Shown one piece after another: positions 1 through 7,984 of a stretch of DNA of 64,000 bases. The translations under genes and the position numbers were made by a program. Numbering within the stretch: the first letter of the stretch is position 1; each line of letters begins with the position of its first letter. The notes under the pieces were generated by a model that saw only the letters and a program-made list of their open reading frames with translations, was not told where the DNA came from and did not search any database. This DNA comes from an uncultured Pelagibacteraceae bacterium (GTDB taxonomy: Bacteria > Pseudomonadota > Alphaproteobacteria > Pelagibacterales > Pelagibacteraceae), in assembly GCA_902580945.1 (NCBI GenBank), contig CACHML010000001.1:84697-148696 (forward strand), given 5' to 3'.

Positions 1-199
1 ATTTTAAAGAATTTAAATTCTGTTCATCAACTTCTTCCGCTAAAAAGGTTTTGTAATTATATTCAGAGTTTTTTATTATTTTTTTTTCTAATTTACAGTT
101 AAATTCCAAATTAAGATCTTCATTTATATTAATATTTTTTGCTAAAACATTACTCAGAGGAATAAAGCTAAAAAATATAAAATAAAATAATTTGATCAT
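1..199 (-). CDS. N-terminal part of a secreted/periplasmic protein (cut by window edge)
   Basis: Reading leftwards from the ATG at 197-199 gives 66 codons that run off the left edge. The first 20 residues (MIKLFYFIFFSFIPLSNVLA) form a good signal peptide: a lysine, a hydrophobic core and a small-residue A-x-A-like end. The following part is polar and rich in Asn, Glu and Lys. I do not recognise a family from this fragment. It is the next gene after the binding protein on the same strand, but a terminator at 214-250 separates them. Confidence 0.6.
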   Translation of the reverse strand, partial: MIKLFYFIFFSFIPLSNVLAKNININEDLNLEFNCKLEKKIIKNSEYNYKTFLAEEVDEQNLNSLK

Positions 200-213
200 C
201 ACACATTAGTTTG

Positions 214-250
214 TTAAAAAAAATCTCCCCCAACACAGTTGGGAGAGATT
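214..250 (-). terminator. Rho-independent terminator of the ProX-like gene
   Basis: On the minus strand a 13-position stem (238-250 with 222-234, one mismatch, GC-rich centre) is followed directly by an uninterrupted T run (complement of the A run at 215-223). It lies about 20 bases after the stop codon of the binding-protein gene, the classical position for an intrinsic terminator. Confidence 0.85.
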
Positions 251-271
251 TAATTTTTTAGTTTTTAAAGC

Positions 272-1219
272 TTATTTTGTGAAAGCTTGCCAAACACTCT
301 TGTTATCAGCTAACCATTTTTTAGCTGCATCTTCATGAGTCATCTTGTCAACGTCAACTAAAGCTGCCATTGCACCAATTTGACTTGTAGAGAAAGAAAG
401 TTTTTGAAACGCCTTAGCTGCTGCAGGATGAGTTTTTGGAAAATCTTCATGCGCTGCTTTTTTCAAATATCCATCTGGAGAACCACATTTTCCATCTCCA
501 CCATCTTCTGGTCTACAACCAGCTGTGTATGGAGGAAAGTCGATGAAAGTAAAACCAGCACCATCTGTAAAGTTTGGTGTCCAGTTAAATATGATAGTTC
601 CTCTTCCTTCTTTTTTAGCTGCTGCTAATTCTGCCCATAATGCATCTGCACTACCAGCAAATTTAACCCACCATAGATCTCCTAAACCAAGAGCATCAAC
701 TCTTTGTGGTATTAAATCTCCATGCCAAGTTTGTGGTCCTTCCAACATTCTTCCTTTTCCATCTGGAGAGTCAGGTGTTGTAAAGTTTTTTGCACAATCT
801 GGATTTTTTAATGCAGTCCAATCAGGTAGACCTGGGCATAAGCCTTTTTCTACAACCCAGTTTGGATAACCCATATCTTCAAGAGTTCGTGCTTCGTGAT
901 CACCCATATCGATTAAACCACCTTTATCTAAAGCAGTTGTGAATGATTTACCAAAAGCAGATTCCCACACTTCGTGAGATATAGTTACGTCTCCAATTCT
1001 AATTGACTCGTATACTGCCTGTGAGTCAGCATTTACATATTTTACATTGTTACCCATGCTTTCAAATATTCCACCAATAACATATGCCATAACAATTTGG
1101 CTTGACCAGTTATGAGTTGGGATAACAATCGGTTTTTTACTATCCGCTGCGTTCGAAATTCCTGCAAAACTTACAAGAGAAATCACTAAAGCTGATAGTA
1201 GAGATATTATTTTTCTCAT
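272..1219 (-). CDS. proX: Glycine betaine/proline-type ABC transporter substrate-binding protein (OpuAC/ProX family)
   Basis: This 315-residue periplasmic protein has a signal peptide (residues 1-24, cleavage after AGISNA) and the OpuAC-family fold. That family captures quaternary amines such as glycine betaine, choline or proline betaine for an ABC importer. The many tryptophans (THNWSSQ near residue 36, EVWES, WWVKFA, NWTPNF) fit the aromatic boxes that bind trimethylammonium groups in this family. No ATPase or permease gene adjoins it here, so partner subunits must be elsewhere. It has its own consensus promoter and terminator and is therefore probably a monocistronic, strongly expressed gene. 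The ligand is inferred from family; other methylated amines are possible, which would suit the demethylation genes transcribed divergently next door. Confidence 0.85.
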   Translation of the reverse strand: MRKIISLLSALVISLVSFAGISNAADSKKPIVIPTHNWSSQIVMAYVIGGIFESMGNNVKYVNADSQAVYESIRIGDVTISHEVWESAFGKSFTTALDKGGLIDMGDHEARTLEDMGYPNWVVEKGLCPGLPDWTALKNPDCAKNFTTPDSPDGKGRMLEGPQTWHGDLIPQRVDALGLGDLWWVKFAGSADALWAELAAAKKEGRGTIIFNWTPNFTDGAGFTFIDFPPYTAGCRPEDGGDGKCGSPDGYLKKAAHEDFPKTHPAAAKAFQKLSFSTSQIGAMAALVDVDKMTHEDAAKKWLADNKSVWQAFTK

Positions 1220-1250
1220 TATTTCCCCTTTCCTTAATATTAAGAACTAA

Positions 1251-1279
1251 ATTATCTTCTCTATTAAAGAGACAGTCAA
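1251..1279 (-). promoter_or_regulatory. Sigma70-type promoter of the ProX-like gene
   Basis: Minus strand: -35 TTGACT (1274-1279), a 17-base spacer, then -10 GATAAT (1251-1256). The gene starts at 1219 and is preceded by a purine-rich ribosome site (AAGGAAAGGGG). Spacing and hexamers are near consensus. Confidence 0.7.
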
Positions 1280-1293
1280 CAAGCAAAATAGAT

Positions 1294-1328
1294 ACAAATG
1301 TATATATAAAATTTATATATAAATTTGT
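1294..1328. promoter_or_regulatory. 35-bp near-perfect dyad between the divergent proX-like and DUF1989-GcvT genes
   Basis: The arms are ACAAAT, one unpaired base, then TATATATAAA, around a single central A at 1311. The matching TTTATATATA, one unpaired base and ATTTGT lie on the other side. That is 16 of 17 symmetrical pairs. It lies just upstream of the proX -35 box and 38 bases before the ATG at 1367, so it suits a homodimeric regulator acting on both genes. AT-rich sequence makes short dyads common, but symmetry of this length is unlikely by chance. Confidence 0.5.
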
Positions 1329-1366
1329 TGATACTTTAATATAGTTTGGGCATATTTAAATTATAT

Positions 1367-3706
1367 ATGCAAACTAGTTTAGCAATAAAAGAACCTGGTT
1401 TAAATGTACTACCACCTGGAGTTGAAAGATATATTGTAAATGCAGGTGGAATTACTGGAATTCAAATTTTTCCTGATGACGAAATTCAAATAATTAATAA
1501 TGAAGGAAATCAAATTTGCGAAATCAATTCTTTCGATAAAAACGGAAACTCAGAATTAGGTCTTTTAAATTTAAAAGAAAATAAAAATTCTTCTGAAATA
1601 AAAAAAATACTTTTTAAAAAAGAAGAAAGTTCTATGCAGGCTTTGCTTCAACTAAACAAAAGAAATTTAAAAATTGAAAAAGCTAAGTCAGCAATATTAT
1701 TTGATAAAAATACTAAAGCTGGTGAAAAAATAAATTTAAAATCTAAAGATAAATGTTATTGCATATTTGCAGCGCCTGCAGATGACATGCTTGTTCATGA
1801 TCAAAATCCACCATCAGATTTAACAATAATAATAAAAAGAGCTAAAATTAAAAATAATGATAAAGAATTTTCATTAATACCAGATCCAATTTATGATCCA
1901 GATCATGAAGTAAATATTGATAGAAAAACTGCAACTGGCTATCAAGTCAAAGCTGGTGATTACATTCAAATTATAACACCAACAGGAAGACAGTGTTCGG
2001 ACTTTGTTGCTTATGATACAGCTAAATTAGAAAAAGGTTTGGAGAGAGGTCTTGATTGGCAAACAACTAGAACTTTTATGGGTCGTACTTTTCCTGGTCC
2101 AGGGCTATATTCAAAATTTTATGACACTGATCATGAACCTTTAATAGAAGTGATAAGAGATACTGTTGGTATACATGATACATTCAACTTAGCCTGTACT
2201 TCAAAATATTATGAAGACTCAGGATATTTTGGCCATGCAAATTGTTCTGATAATTTAAATGACTCTATGGAAAAATATGGTGTAGAGAAAAAAAAAGGTT
2301 GGCAGGCGATAAATCTTTTTTTTAATACATCTGCTGGCGGTCTAAATTCAGTAACCTCTGACGAGTCATATGCAAGACCAGGTGATTATGTAATTTTTAA
2401 AGCACTTAAAGATTTAACCTGTGGTACAACAGCTTGTCCTAGTGATATTGATAGCTGTAATGGATGGAACCCTACTGATATTTTTGTTAGAACTTATGAA
2501 AAAAGTAAAGAATTTACAAAATCTTATGGATTTAGAATGAAAACTGACTCAGAAAATAAACTTACAAGGAACACAGGGTTTTACGAAAGAACTTCTAAAC
2601 TAACTAGAAACTTTGTTGATGCTAGAGGTTTTTGGTTACCAAATGATTATACAAAACATGGGGTTATTAACGAATATAATGCTTGTAGAGAAAAAGCTGT
2701 TTTAATTGATTTATCTTCTTTAAGAAAGTTTGAAATTCTTGGTCCTGATGCTGAAGAATTAATGAATTACACTTTAACTCGAAATGTTAAAAAACTTTCA
2801 GTAGGCCAAATTGTTTATTCAGCAATGTGCTATGAAAATGGGACCATGTTTGATGATGGCACTTTATTAAAACTTAGTGATCATGGTTTTAGATGGGTTT
2901 GTGGAGATGAGTATGGTGGGGAATGGCTTAAAGAACAGGCAAAAAAGAAAAATTATAAAGTTCATATAAAAAATTCTACAGACCAAATAAATAACCTATC
3001 TTTGCAAGGACCAAAAAGTAGAAAAATTTTAGAAAAAATAATTTTTACACCTCCTACTCAGCCCTCTATATCTGAATTGGAATGGTTTAGATTTAGTATT
3101 TGTAGATTAGAAGAATTAAATGGAATTCCATTAATTGTTTCAAGGACTGGTTATACTGGTGAACTTGGTTTTGAAATTTGGTGTCACCCAAGCGATGCAC
3201 CAACTGTTTGGGATAAAGTAATGGAAGCAGGTAAAGACGAAGGTTTGATACCTGCTGGTTTTGCTGCTTTAGATCTTTTAAGAATTGAAGCTGGTTTAAT
3301 ATTATTTGGTAATGAATTTGACGGACGACAAGATCCCTTTGAAGCAGGGATCGGTTTTTCTGTACCATTAAAATCTAAAACGGAAGATTTTATAGGAAGA
3401 GAAAACCTAATTAAAAGAAAAGAAAACCCTCAAAAAAAATTAGTTGGGTTAGAATTGATTGGTAAAGAACAAGCAAACCATGGAGACTGTGTACATATTG
3501 GAAGATCTCAAGTTGGAGTAATTACAAGTGGGTGCATTTCACCAACACTAAATAAAAATATTGCCTTATGCAGAATAGATGTAGGTCATTCAGAAATAGG
3601 AAATGAAGTTGAAATTGGAAAAATAGATGGTCATCAAAAAAGAATTCCAGCTAAAATTGTAGGATTTCCTCATTACGATCCTAAGAAAACTAAAGTTAGA
3701 TCTTAA
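1367..3706 (+). CDS. DUF1989-aminomethyltransferase (GcvT) fusion protein
   Basis: The C-terminal part (about residues 400-779) is a GcvT-type tetrahydrofolate-dependent methyl/methylene transferase, with VSRTGYTGELGFEIW and RIEAGLILFGNEFDGR typical of the family. Residues about 190-390 are a DUF1989 (urea-carboxylase-associated) domain with a cysteine-rich stretch (LTCGTTACPSDIDSC). Residues 30-60 repeat the DUF1989 beta pattern in weaker form, so the front may be a degenerate second copy. A TTG at 1346 would extend it by seven residues; I prefer the ATG at 1367. Its stop overlaps the next start by one base. Next to a sarcosine-oxidase-like FAD enzyme, it probably accepts a one-carbon unit on tetrahydrofolate from a demethylated amine. 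The substrate is unknown. Confidence 0.8.
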   Translation: MQTSLAIKEPGLNVLPPGVERYIVNAGGITGIQIFPDDEIQIINNEGNQICEINSFDKNGNSELGLLNLKENKNSSEIKKILFKKEESSMQALLQLNKRNLKIEKAKSAILFDKNTKAGEKINLKSKDKCYCIFAAPADDMLVHDQNPPSDLTIIIKRAKIKNNDKEFSLIPDPIYDPDHEVNIDRKTATGYQVKAGDYIQIITPTGRQCSDFVAYDTAKLEKGLERGLDWQTTRTFMGRTFPGPGLYSKFYDTDHEPLIEVIRDTVGIHDTFNLACTSKYYEDSGYFGHANCSDNLNDSMEKYGVEKKKGWQAINLFFNTSAGGLNSVTSDESYARPGDYVIFKALKDLTCGTTACPSDIDSCNGWNPTDIFVRTYEKSKEFTKSYGFRMKTDSENKLTRNTGFYERTSKLTRNFVDARGFWLPNDYTKHGVINEYNACREKAVLIDLSSLRKFEILGPDAEELMNYTLTRNVKKLSVGQIVYSAMCYENGTMFDDGTLLKLSDHGFRWVCGDEYGGEWLKEQAKKKNYKVHIKNSTDQINNLSLQGPKSRKILEKIIFTPPTQPSISELEWFRFSICRLEELNGIPLIVSRTGYTGELGFEIWCHPSDAPTVWDKVMEAGKDEGLIPAGFAALDLLRIEAGLILFGNEFDGRQDPFEAGIGFSVPLKSKTEDFIGRENLIKRKENPQKKLVGLELIGKEQANHGDCVHIGRSQVGVITSGCISPTLNKNIALCRIDVGHSEIGNEVEIGKIDGHQKRIPAKIVGFPHYDPKKTKVRS

Positions 3707-4056
3707 TGCCTAAATCAACAAAAGATCTATTAGAATTTTGGGAAGATCAAATGAAGCTTTCTCATACTTCTAGTAACTACTTTTTTAGAAAATCACCTTC
3801 ACACTATCATATGATGCTGCTTGTAATGTCTGCATTTAAATTAAAACAAAATTTATCTGTCGAAGAATTAAAAACAAAATTATTTAAAACTTCACGACCA
3901 AAATCTGCTTTAATTATTAATGAAGCGTGTGAAAAAGGGTTTTTTTATTTAGAGAAAACTTCAGAGGACCAAAGGAAAAAATATATCAAACCAAGCGCCT
4001 CATTTATTGAGGAATTTAACGATTATTTGTCCACTCTTAAAAATTTAAGTTTTTAA
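3706..4056 (+). CDS. Small MarR-like winged-helix protein, probable local regulator
   Basis: This 116-residue protein is translationally coupled to the GcvT fusion (TAATG overlap). Residues about 50-105 follow the MarR winged-helix pattern: SVEELKTKLFKTSRPKSAL as helix-turn-helix, then NEACEKGFFYLEK and SEDQRKKYIKPS matching the 'leader-K-G-...-S-x-D-x-R-...-T' wing signature. It is shorter than typical MarR proteins (about 140-160) and the N-terminal dimer helices look reduced. I infer that it controls this locus, possibly through the dyads at 1294-1328 and 4071-4131. The family call rests on pattern only. Confidence 0.55.
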   Translation: MPKSTKDLLEFWEDQMKLSHTSSNYFFRKSPSHYHMMLLVMSAFKLKQNLSVEELKTKLFKTSRPKSALIINEACEKGFFYLEKTSEDQRKKYIKPSASFIEEFNDYLSTLKNLSF

Positions 4057-4070
4057 TAGTTTGTTAATTT

Positions 4071-4131
4071 AAGGTTGTATAATTTTTTATTTCTAAATTT
4101 TATATATAAAAAAAATTATATATTTAACCTT
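4071..4131. promoter_or_regulatory. AT-rich stem-loop/dyad upstream of the FAD oxidoreductase gene
   Basis: AAGGTT (4071-4076) pairs with AACCTT (4126-4131), and TATAATTTTTT (4078-4088) pairs with AAAAAATTATA (4110-4120). Inside the loop is a 14-base perfect palindrome (4098-4111, TTTT-ATATAT-AAAA). It occupies most of the 97-base gap before the ATG at 4154. It could be an operator, a leader structure, or simply AT-rich promoter DNA. Confidence 0.35.
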
Positions 4132-4153
4132 TTCCAAAAAATAATGTTTCGTT

Positions 4154-5479
4154 ATGTCATTACCGACAAAAGCTAAAGTAGTAATAGTTGGTGGAGGAAT
4201 TCACGGACTAAGTACTGCTTGGAAATTATCTGAAACATATAAAAATCCTAACGACGTTGTTGTGCTCGAGAAAAAAGATACTGCTTCTGGAGCAAGTGGA
4301 ATTGCTTGTGGTGTTGTGAGAAATAATTACTTCCAACCTGCAATGAGAGAATTGATGGCCCATTCTGTGAGTATATGGGAAAGTGATGCGAAAGCTTTTA
4401 AATATAATCCAGTTGGTTACATGCAGATTTCACCAGAAGTTATGCATAAAGATGTAGCTAGTATTTATGAACAACAAAAAGCAATAGGTTATGAATCTGT
4501 ATTCGTTGAAGGTGAAAAAGATTGCATGAAATACATGAAAGGTATTTTTGATGATTGGCAAGCAAAAGGTATTACCTCTGTATTGCATGAAAAAAAAGGT
4601 GGTTATGCTTTCAATAAAGACTCAATTAAAGCTCTTGAGAAAAAAGCAAATTCAAACGGTGTCAATGTACATAAAGGTGTAAAAGTTACTGGTTTTAAAA
4701 GAGGTAGTAACAGTAATGCAATTACGGGTGTTGTAACAGACCAAGGTACAATAGATTGCGATCAAGTAGTAATAGGTGCGGGTCCCTGGGTAAGAGACTT
4801 TTGGAATATGTTAGAACTACCAAAGACTACCGAAATAAAAGGTAAAGATGGAAAGATGCATGAAGTGGATATGTGGAAGTACTGGTTTTTACAAGAAGGA
4901 GTTTTAGGTGTTGATGCCGATTATTTAAAAACAAACGATGGTAAACCTCCTCCAGTAATTCATGTGGATACAGATGCACCTCTTTATTCAGATATGAATG
5001 GAAAATTAATAACTGATGAACTTTGGGGAATATACTACAAACCTGATATAGAGGGATTGGGTGTGCAAGGAGGTACGTCACCTTATGTAGTACAAAAACA
5101 TTTTGATCAAGTTAATGTTGATCCTTATGGAATTGAGTCACCTGAATTTCAAACAACAGATAAGTTTTCAGATATGTGGACAGCAGCATTAGCACATATT
5201 CAAAAAAGATTTGTTGGAAAATCAAACCTGTATAGAAAAGGACCATCTGGTGGCCTTGGATGTTTAACTCCTGACTCATTTCCAATTTTTGACAGATTTT
5301 TTGAAAATGTTTACATGATTGCTGATGCCAATCATGGATATAAAATGTTAGGTGTTGGTCATTTAGTTGCGCAGGAAGTTTTAGGGAAAGAAAGCGAATT
5401 ATTGAAACCTTTTAGATTCAATCGATACGCGAAAGGAGAACTTCATCCAACGTCTAATAGTCCGTTTCCATGGAGTTAA
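4154..5479 (+). CDS. FAD-dependent amine oxidoreductase (sarcosine oxidase beta / MgdA-like, DAO family)
   Basis: This 441-residue flavoprotein has the N-terminal dinucleotide-binding motif VGGGIHGLS (residues 12-20), then VVVLEKKDTASGASG and CGVVRNNYF, as in SoxB/MgdA and dimethylglycine-dehydrogenase-like enzymes. The C-terminal FAD contact region (GGLGCLTPDSFPIFD, ADANHGYKMLGVGH) is also present. It presumably oxidises an N-methyl or secondary amine to an imine or methylene adduct. Heterotetrameric relatives need alpha, gamma and delta subunits; none of the small subunits is here, and a GcvT domain is supplied by the fusion gene upstream. The substrate is unknown; N-methylglutamate or another N-alkyl amino acid is plausible from the neighbours. 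Confidence 0.75.
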   Translation: MSLPTKAKVVIVGGGIHGLSTAWKLSETYKNPNDVVVLEKKDTASGASGIACGVVRNNYFQPAMRELMAHSVSIWESDAKAFKYNPVGYMQISPEVMHKDVASIYEQQKAIGYESVFVEGEKDCMKYMKGIFDDWQAKGITSVLHEKKGGYAFNKDSIKALEKKANSNGVNVHKGVKVTGFKRGSNSNAITGVVTDQGTIDCDQVVIGAGPWVRDFWNMLELPKTTEIKGKDGKMHEVDMWKYWFLQEGVLGVDADYLKTNDGKPPPVIHVDTDAPLYSDMNGKLITDELWGIYYKPDIEGLGVQGGTSPYVVQKHFDQVNVDPYGIESPEFQTTDKFSDMWTAALAHIQKRFVGKSNLYRKGPSGGLGCLTPDSFPIFDRFFENVYMIADANHGYKMLGVGHLVAQEVLGKESELLKPFRFNRYAKGELHPTSNSPFPWS

Positions 5480-5482
5480 TTT

Positions 5483-5498
5483 ATCTGAGTAGACAGAT
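5483..5498 (+). other. Weak hairpin in the gap before the glutamine-synthetase-like gene
   Basis: ATCTG (5483-5487) pairs with CAGAT (5494-5498) and a T-rich stretch follows. With only five pairs it is a poor terminator; it may attenuate or simply process the transcript between the FAD gene and the ligase gene. Confidence 0.25.
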
Positions 5499-5545
5499 GT
5501 TTTATTTTCAGTTAACTTTTTGGACTAAAAATTCTTAGGGGGAAT

Positions 5546-7015
5546 ATGACTGATCTAGAAAAACATGTAAATCAACCAGGCAGAGCAAAGTTAGTAAAAA
5601 AAGTTAGAGAAAAAATTAATGAATTAGGAATAACTTATATTTATTATCAATTTATTTCAGTAACAGGTAGAGTTGTAGGAAAAGGGATACCCGCTGATCA
5701 CTGGGAAAGAACCGCAGAAAAAGGCTTTCAATTAGTTTATGGAGCAACAGCAAATTTATTTTTAGACAGGCACAACAATTACATTGGTTATGGACCTGAA
5801 GCAATGGAACTAGTTGGAATTCCAGATCCAGAAACATTTGTTCAATTACCTTGGGATAAAAGAGTTGGAAGAGTATTTGTTACATGTTTTAGAAATAGAG
5901 AAGAGAGAAAAAATCCAGGAGGTCATTTAACTTCTGATTGCAGAGGAAATTTAAGAATTTTCATGGACGAATTTAAAAAGAAGCATGGTTTAGAATTAAG
6001 AGTTGGAACAGAGCCTGAAATGATGTGGTTAACCAAAAATGAAGATGGCACACCAACAGGAAAAGGTTTTTCAAAACCATTTTGTTATCATATAGATCAA
6101 TTTGAATCATTAAGACCTGTATTTATGAAAGTAATTGAATATTCAAAGGCAATGGGTCTAGACATGATACAAGGAGATCATGAGGATGCTCCAGGACAAT
6201 TAGAGCTTAATTGGACATACGATAATGTCTTGAGAAACGCTGATAGATTATCAACATATAGACAAATATGTGCTCAAGTTGCTAGAGAGCACAATCTAAT
6301 AGCTTGTTTTATGACAAAACCATTTATGGGTGTATCTGCTAGCGGTTGCCATACAAACATGTCTTTATGGAAAGGTGGAAAAGTTTCAGTTAACAAGTTA
6401 GGAAACAAAAAGCTTCCAGGTGTTGAGGAAGTCTTCAGTTATGTTTCAGGTGGAACTAATACATTTATGCCTGATACAAAAGATATGCAGTTGCCAGGAA
6501 AAATTGGTCTACAATCAATTGCTGGTATTATGAAACACTTGCCTGCTTTAACAGCTCTTGGATCATCAACTGTAAATTCTTACAGAAGATTATGGGATCA
6601 AGGATTTTGGGCTCCAGTTTATGCAGACTGGGGATATCAAAATAGAACATGTGGGTTAAGAGTTTCTGCTCCAGGAAGATTTGAATATAGATCAGTTGAC
6701 TCAATGCATAATCCTTATTTGCTTGGTGCGGCTTTACTCAAAGCATGTGATGAAGGTATTACAAAAAAAATGAAACCAGCAAAACCAGAATCTAGAAACA
6801 TCTATGAAGCTCAAAAAGCTGGTAAGGATGTAAAAAAATTACCTTTAAGTCTAGGAGAAGCTCTTGATAGACTTGCTGAGGATGAAGTGATCAAATCTGC
6901 AATGCCAGATGAAATGTATAAAGTCTTTCACTGGTATAAAAATGATGAGTGGGAAAGATTTCTTGGTGCAACAACTCAATGGGATCTTGATACTTATCTG
7001 GATTGTTTACCATAA
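5546..7015 (+). CDS. Glutamine synthetase-like amide ligase (type III/GlnT-like), first copy
   Basis: This 489-residue member of the glutamine synthetase superfamily carries GTEPE (residues 154-158), DHEDAPGQLE (211-220), KPF...SGCHTN (258-271) and PGRFEYRSVDSMHNPYL, the metal, glutamate and nucleotide sites. It would ligate ammonia or an amine to glutamate using ATP. It differs clearly from the GmaS-like copy at 15546 (APGQ versus ANGQ in the central motif; extra length), so its amine is probably different. It is followed after 24 bases by the amidotransferase gene, and starts after a GGGGG-containing ribosome site. Ordinary glutamine synthetase function is less likely given the context, but is not excluded. 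Confidence 0.75.
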   Translation: MTDLEKHVNQPGRAKLVKKVREKINELGITYIYYQFISVTGRVVGKGIPADHWERTAEKGFQLVYGATANLFLDRHNNYIGYGPEAMELVGIPDPETFVQLPWDKRVGRVFVTCFRNREERKNPGGHLTSDCRGNLRIFMDEFKKKHGLELRVGTEPEMMWLTKNEDGTPTGKGFSKPFCYHIDQFESLRPVFMKVIEYSKAMGLDMIQGDHEDAPGQLELNWTYDNVLRNADRLSTYRQICAQVAREHNLIACFMTKPFMGVSASGCHTNMSLWKGGKVSVNKLGNKKLPGVEEVFSYVSGGTNTFMPDTKDMQLPGKIGLQSIAGIMKHLPALTALGSSTVNSYRRLWDQGFWAPVYADWGYQNRTCGLRVSAPGRFEYRSVDSMHNPYLLGAALLKACDEGITKKMKPAKPESRNIYEAQKAGKDVKKLPLSLGEALDRLAEDEVIKSAMPDEMYKVFHWYKNDEWERFLGATTQWDLDTYLDCLP

Positions 7016-7039
7016 GGAAAAATTATAGGAGATAAAACA

Positions 7040-7984
7040 ATGTGCGGAATTGCTGGACTAATTCATAGAGGAAAATCTTCAAACGTTGGCCAAGAACTTC
7101 AAGGAATGCTTCAAGCATTAAAGCATAGAGGCGAAGACTCTACTGGTTATGCTCTTTATGGGGATACAGACGGTCAAAACTTTATTATGAGATTTAAGGT
7201 TGGTGAAAATGTTGGTGAAGGCAGTTCTTCGGTAATGGAAGATGTATCAGTTTACGATGAAAGAAAAAAAATTGTTGATAGTTATATTTCTCAAATGGGA
7301 GCAAAGATTGTTAAAGAAGAAAGAACACTACCCTATTCTCTAAGATATGAGATAGACTATGACAAAGGAGATTTGCTTGAATTTTCTCAGAAAATAGAGA
7401 GTATTCCTGGAGTTGAAATCCTTTCAATGGGAAAATCTCTGGAAGTTATTAAAGATTTAGGTAATGCAAAAGCTGTTTGTGATAGATACAATTTAGGTGA
7501 TCTTGTTGGTACTCACGCAATTGGACATGCTAGAATGGCAACAGAGTCTGGTGTAGACATTAAATCTGCCCACCCATTTTGGGGCTACCCTTTCAGTGAT
7601 GTTTCGGTCGTACACAATGGTCAATTAACTAATTATTGGAATAATAGAAGAATTTTAGAAAACAAAGGAATGAGATTTATGTCAGAATGTGACTCTGAAT
7701 TGATAGCAGTCTACTTAGCAGAAAAAATGAGAAATGGAGCTACACTTGAAGAAGGTATGAAAGATAGTTTATCTGGACTTGATGGAGTATTCACTTACTT
7801 TGTTGCAACAAAAAATTCACTTGGAATGGCTAAAGACACTATGGCAGCAAAACCATTAGTTTTATATGAGTCAGATGATTTAGTTGCGATGGGATCAGAA
7901 GAAATAGCAATCAGATCTGTTCTTCCACAAGAAATAGATACTTATGATCCATTTGATGGAGAGGTTAAAGTATGGCAAATTTAA
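7040..7984 (+). CDS. glxB: Class II glutamine amidotransferase subunit (GlxB / MgsA-like), FeS-type set
   Basis: This 314-residue stand-alone glutaminase domain resembles the N-terminal part of glutamate synthase. The nucleophile is Cys2 (MCGIAGL), with GHARMATES and VVHNGQLTNY for glutamine binding. It is preceded by AGGAG. It overlaps the next gene by 13 bases and is the first of three genes that together equal the large glutamate synthase subunit split into pieces. In relatives the set transfers the amide nitrogen, or swaps it for an alkylamine, on glutamate. Assignment to GlxB rather than MgsA rests on its neighbours and on the FeS cysteines of the partner at 8826. Confidence 0.75.
   Translation: MCGIAGLIHRGKSSNVGQELQGMLQALKHRGEDSTGYALYGDTDGQNFIMRFKVGENVGEGSSSVMEDVSVYDERKKIVDSYISQMGAKIVKEERTLPYSLRYEIDYDKGDLLEFSQKIESIPGVEILSMGKSLEVIKDLGNAKAVCDRYNLGDLVGTHAIGHARMATESGVDIKSAHPFWGYPFSDVSVVHNGQLTNYWNNRRILENKGMRFMSECDSELIAVYLAEKMRNGATLEEGMKDSLSGLDGVFTYFVATKNSLGMAKDTMAAKPLVLYESDDLVAMGSEEIAIRSVLPQEIDTYDPFDGEVKVWQI

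Noticed and set aside
380..869. Plus-strand open frames inside the ProX-like gene
   Set aside because: They are shadows of the minus-strand gene, which has a signal peptide, promoter and terminator; the plus frames have no ribosome site or family pattern.
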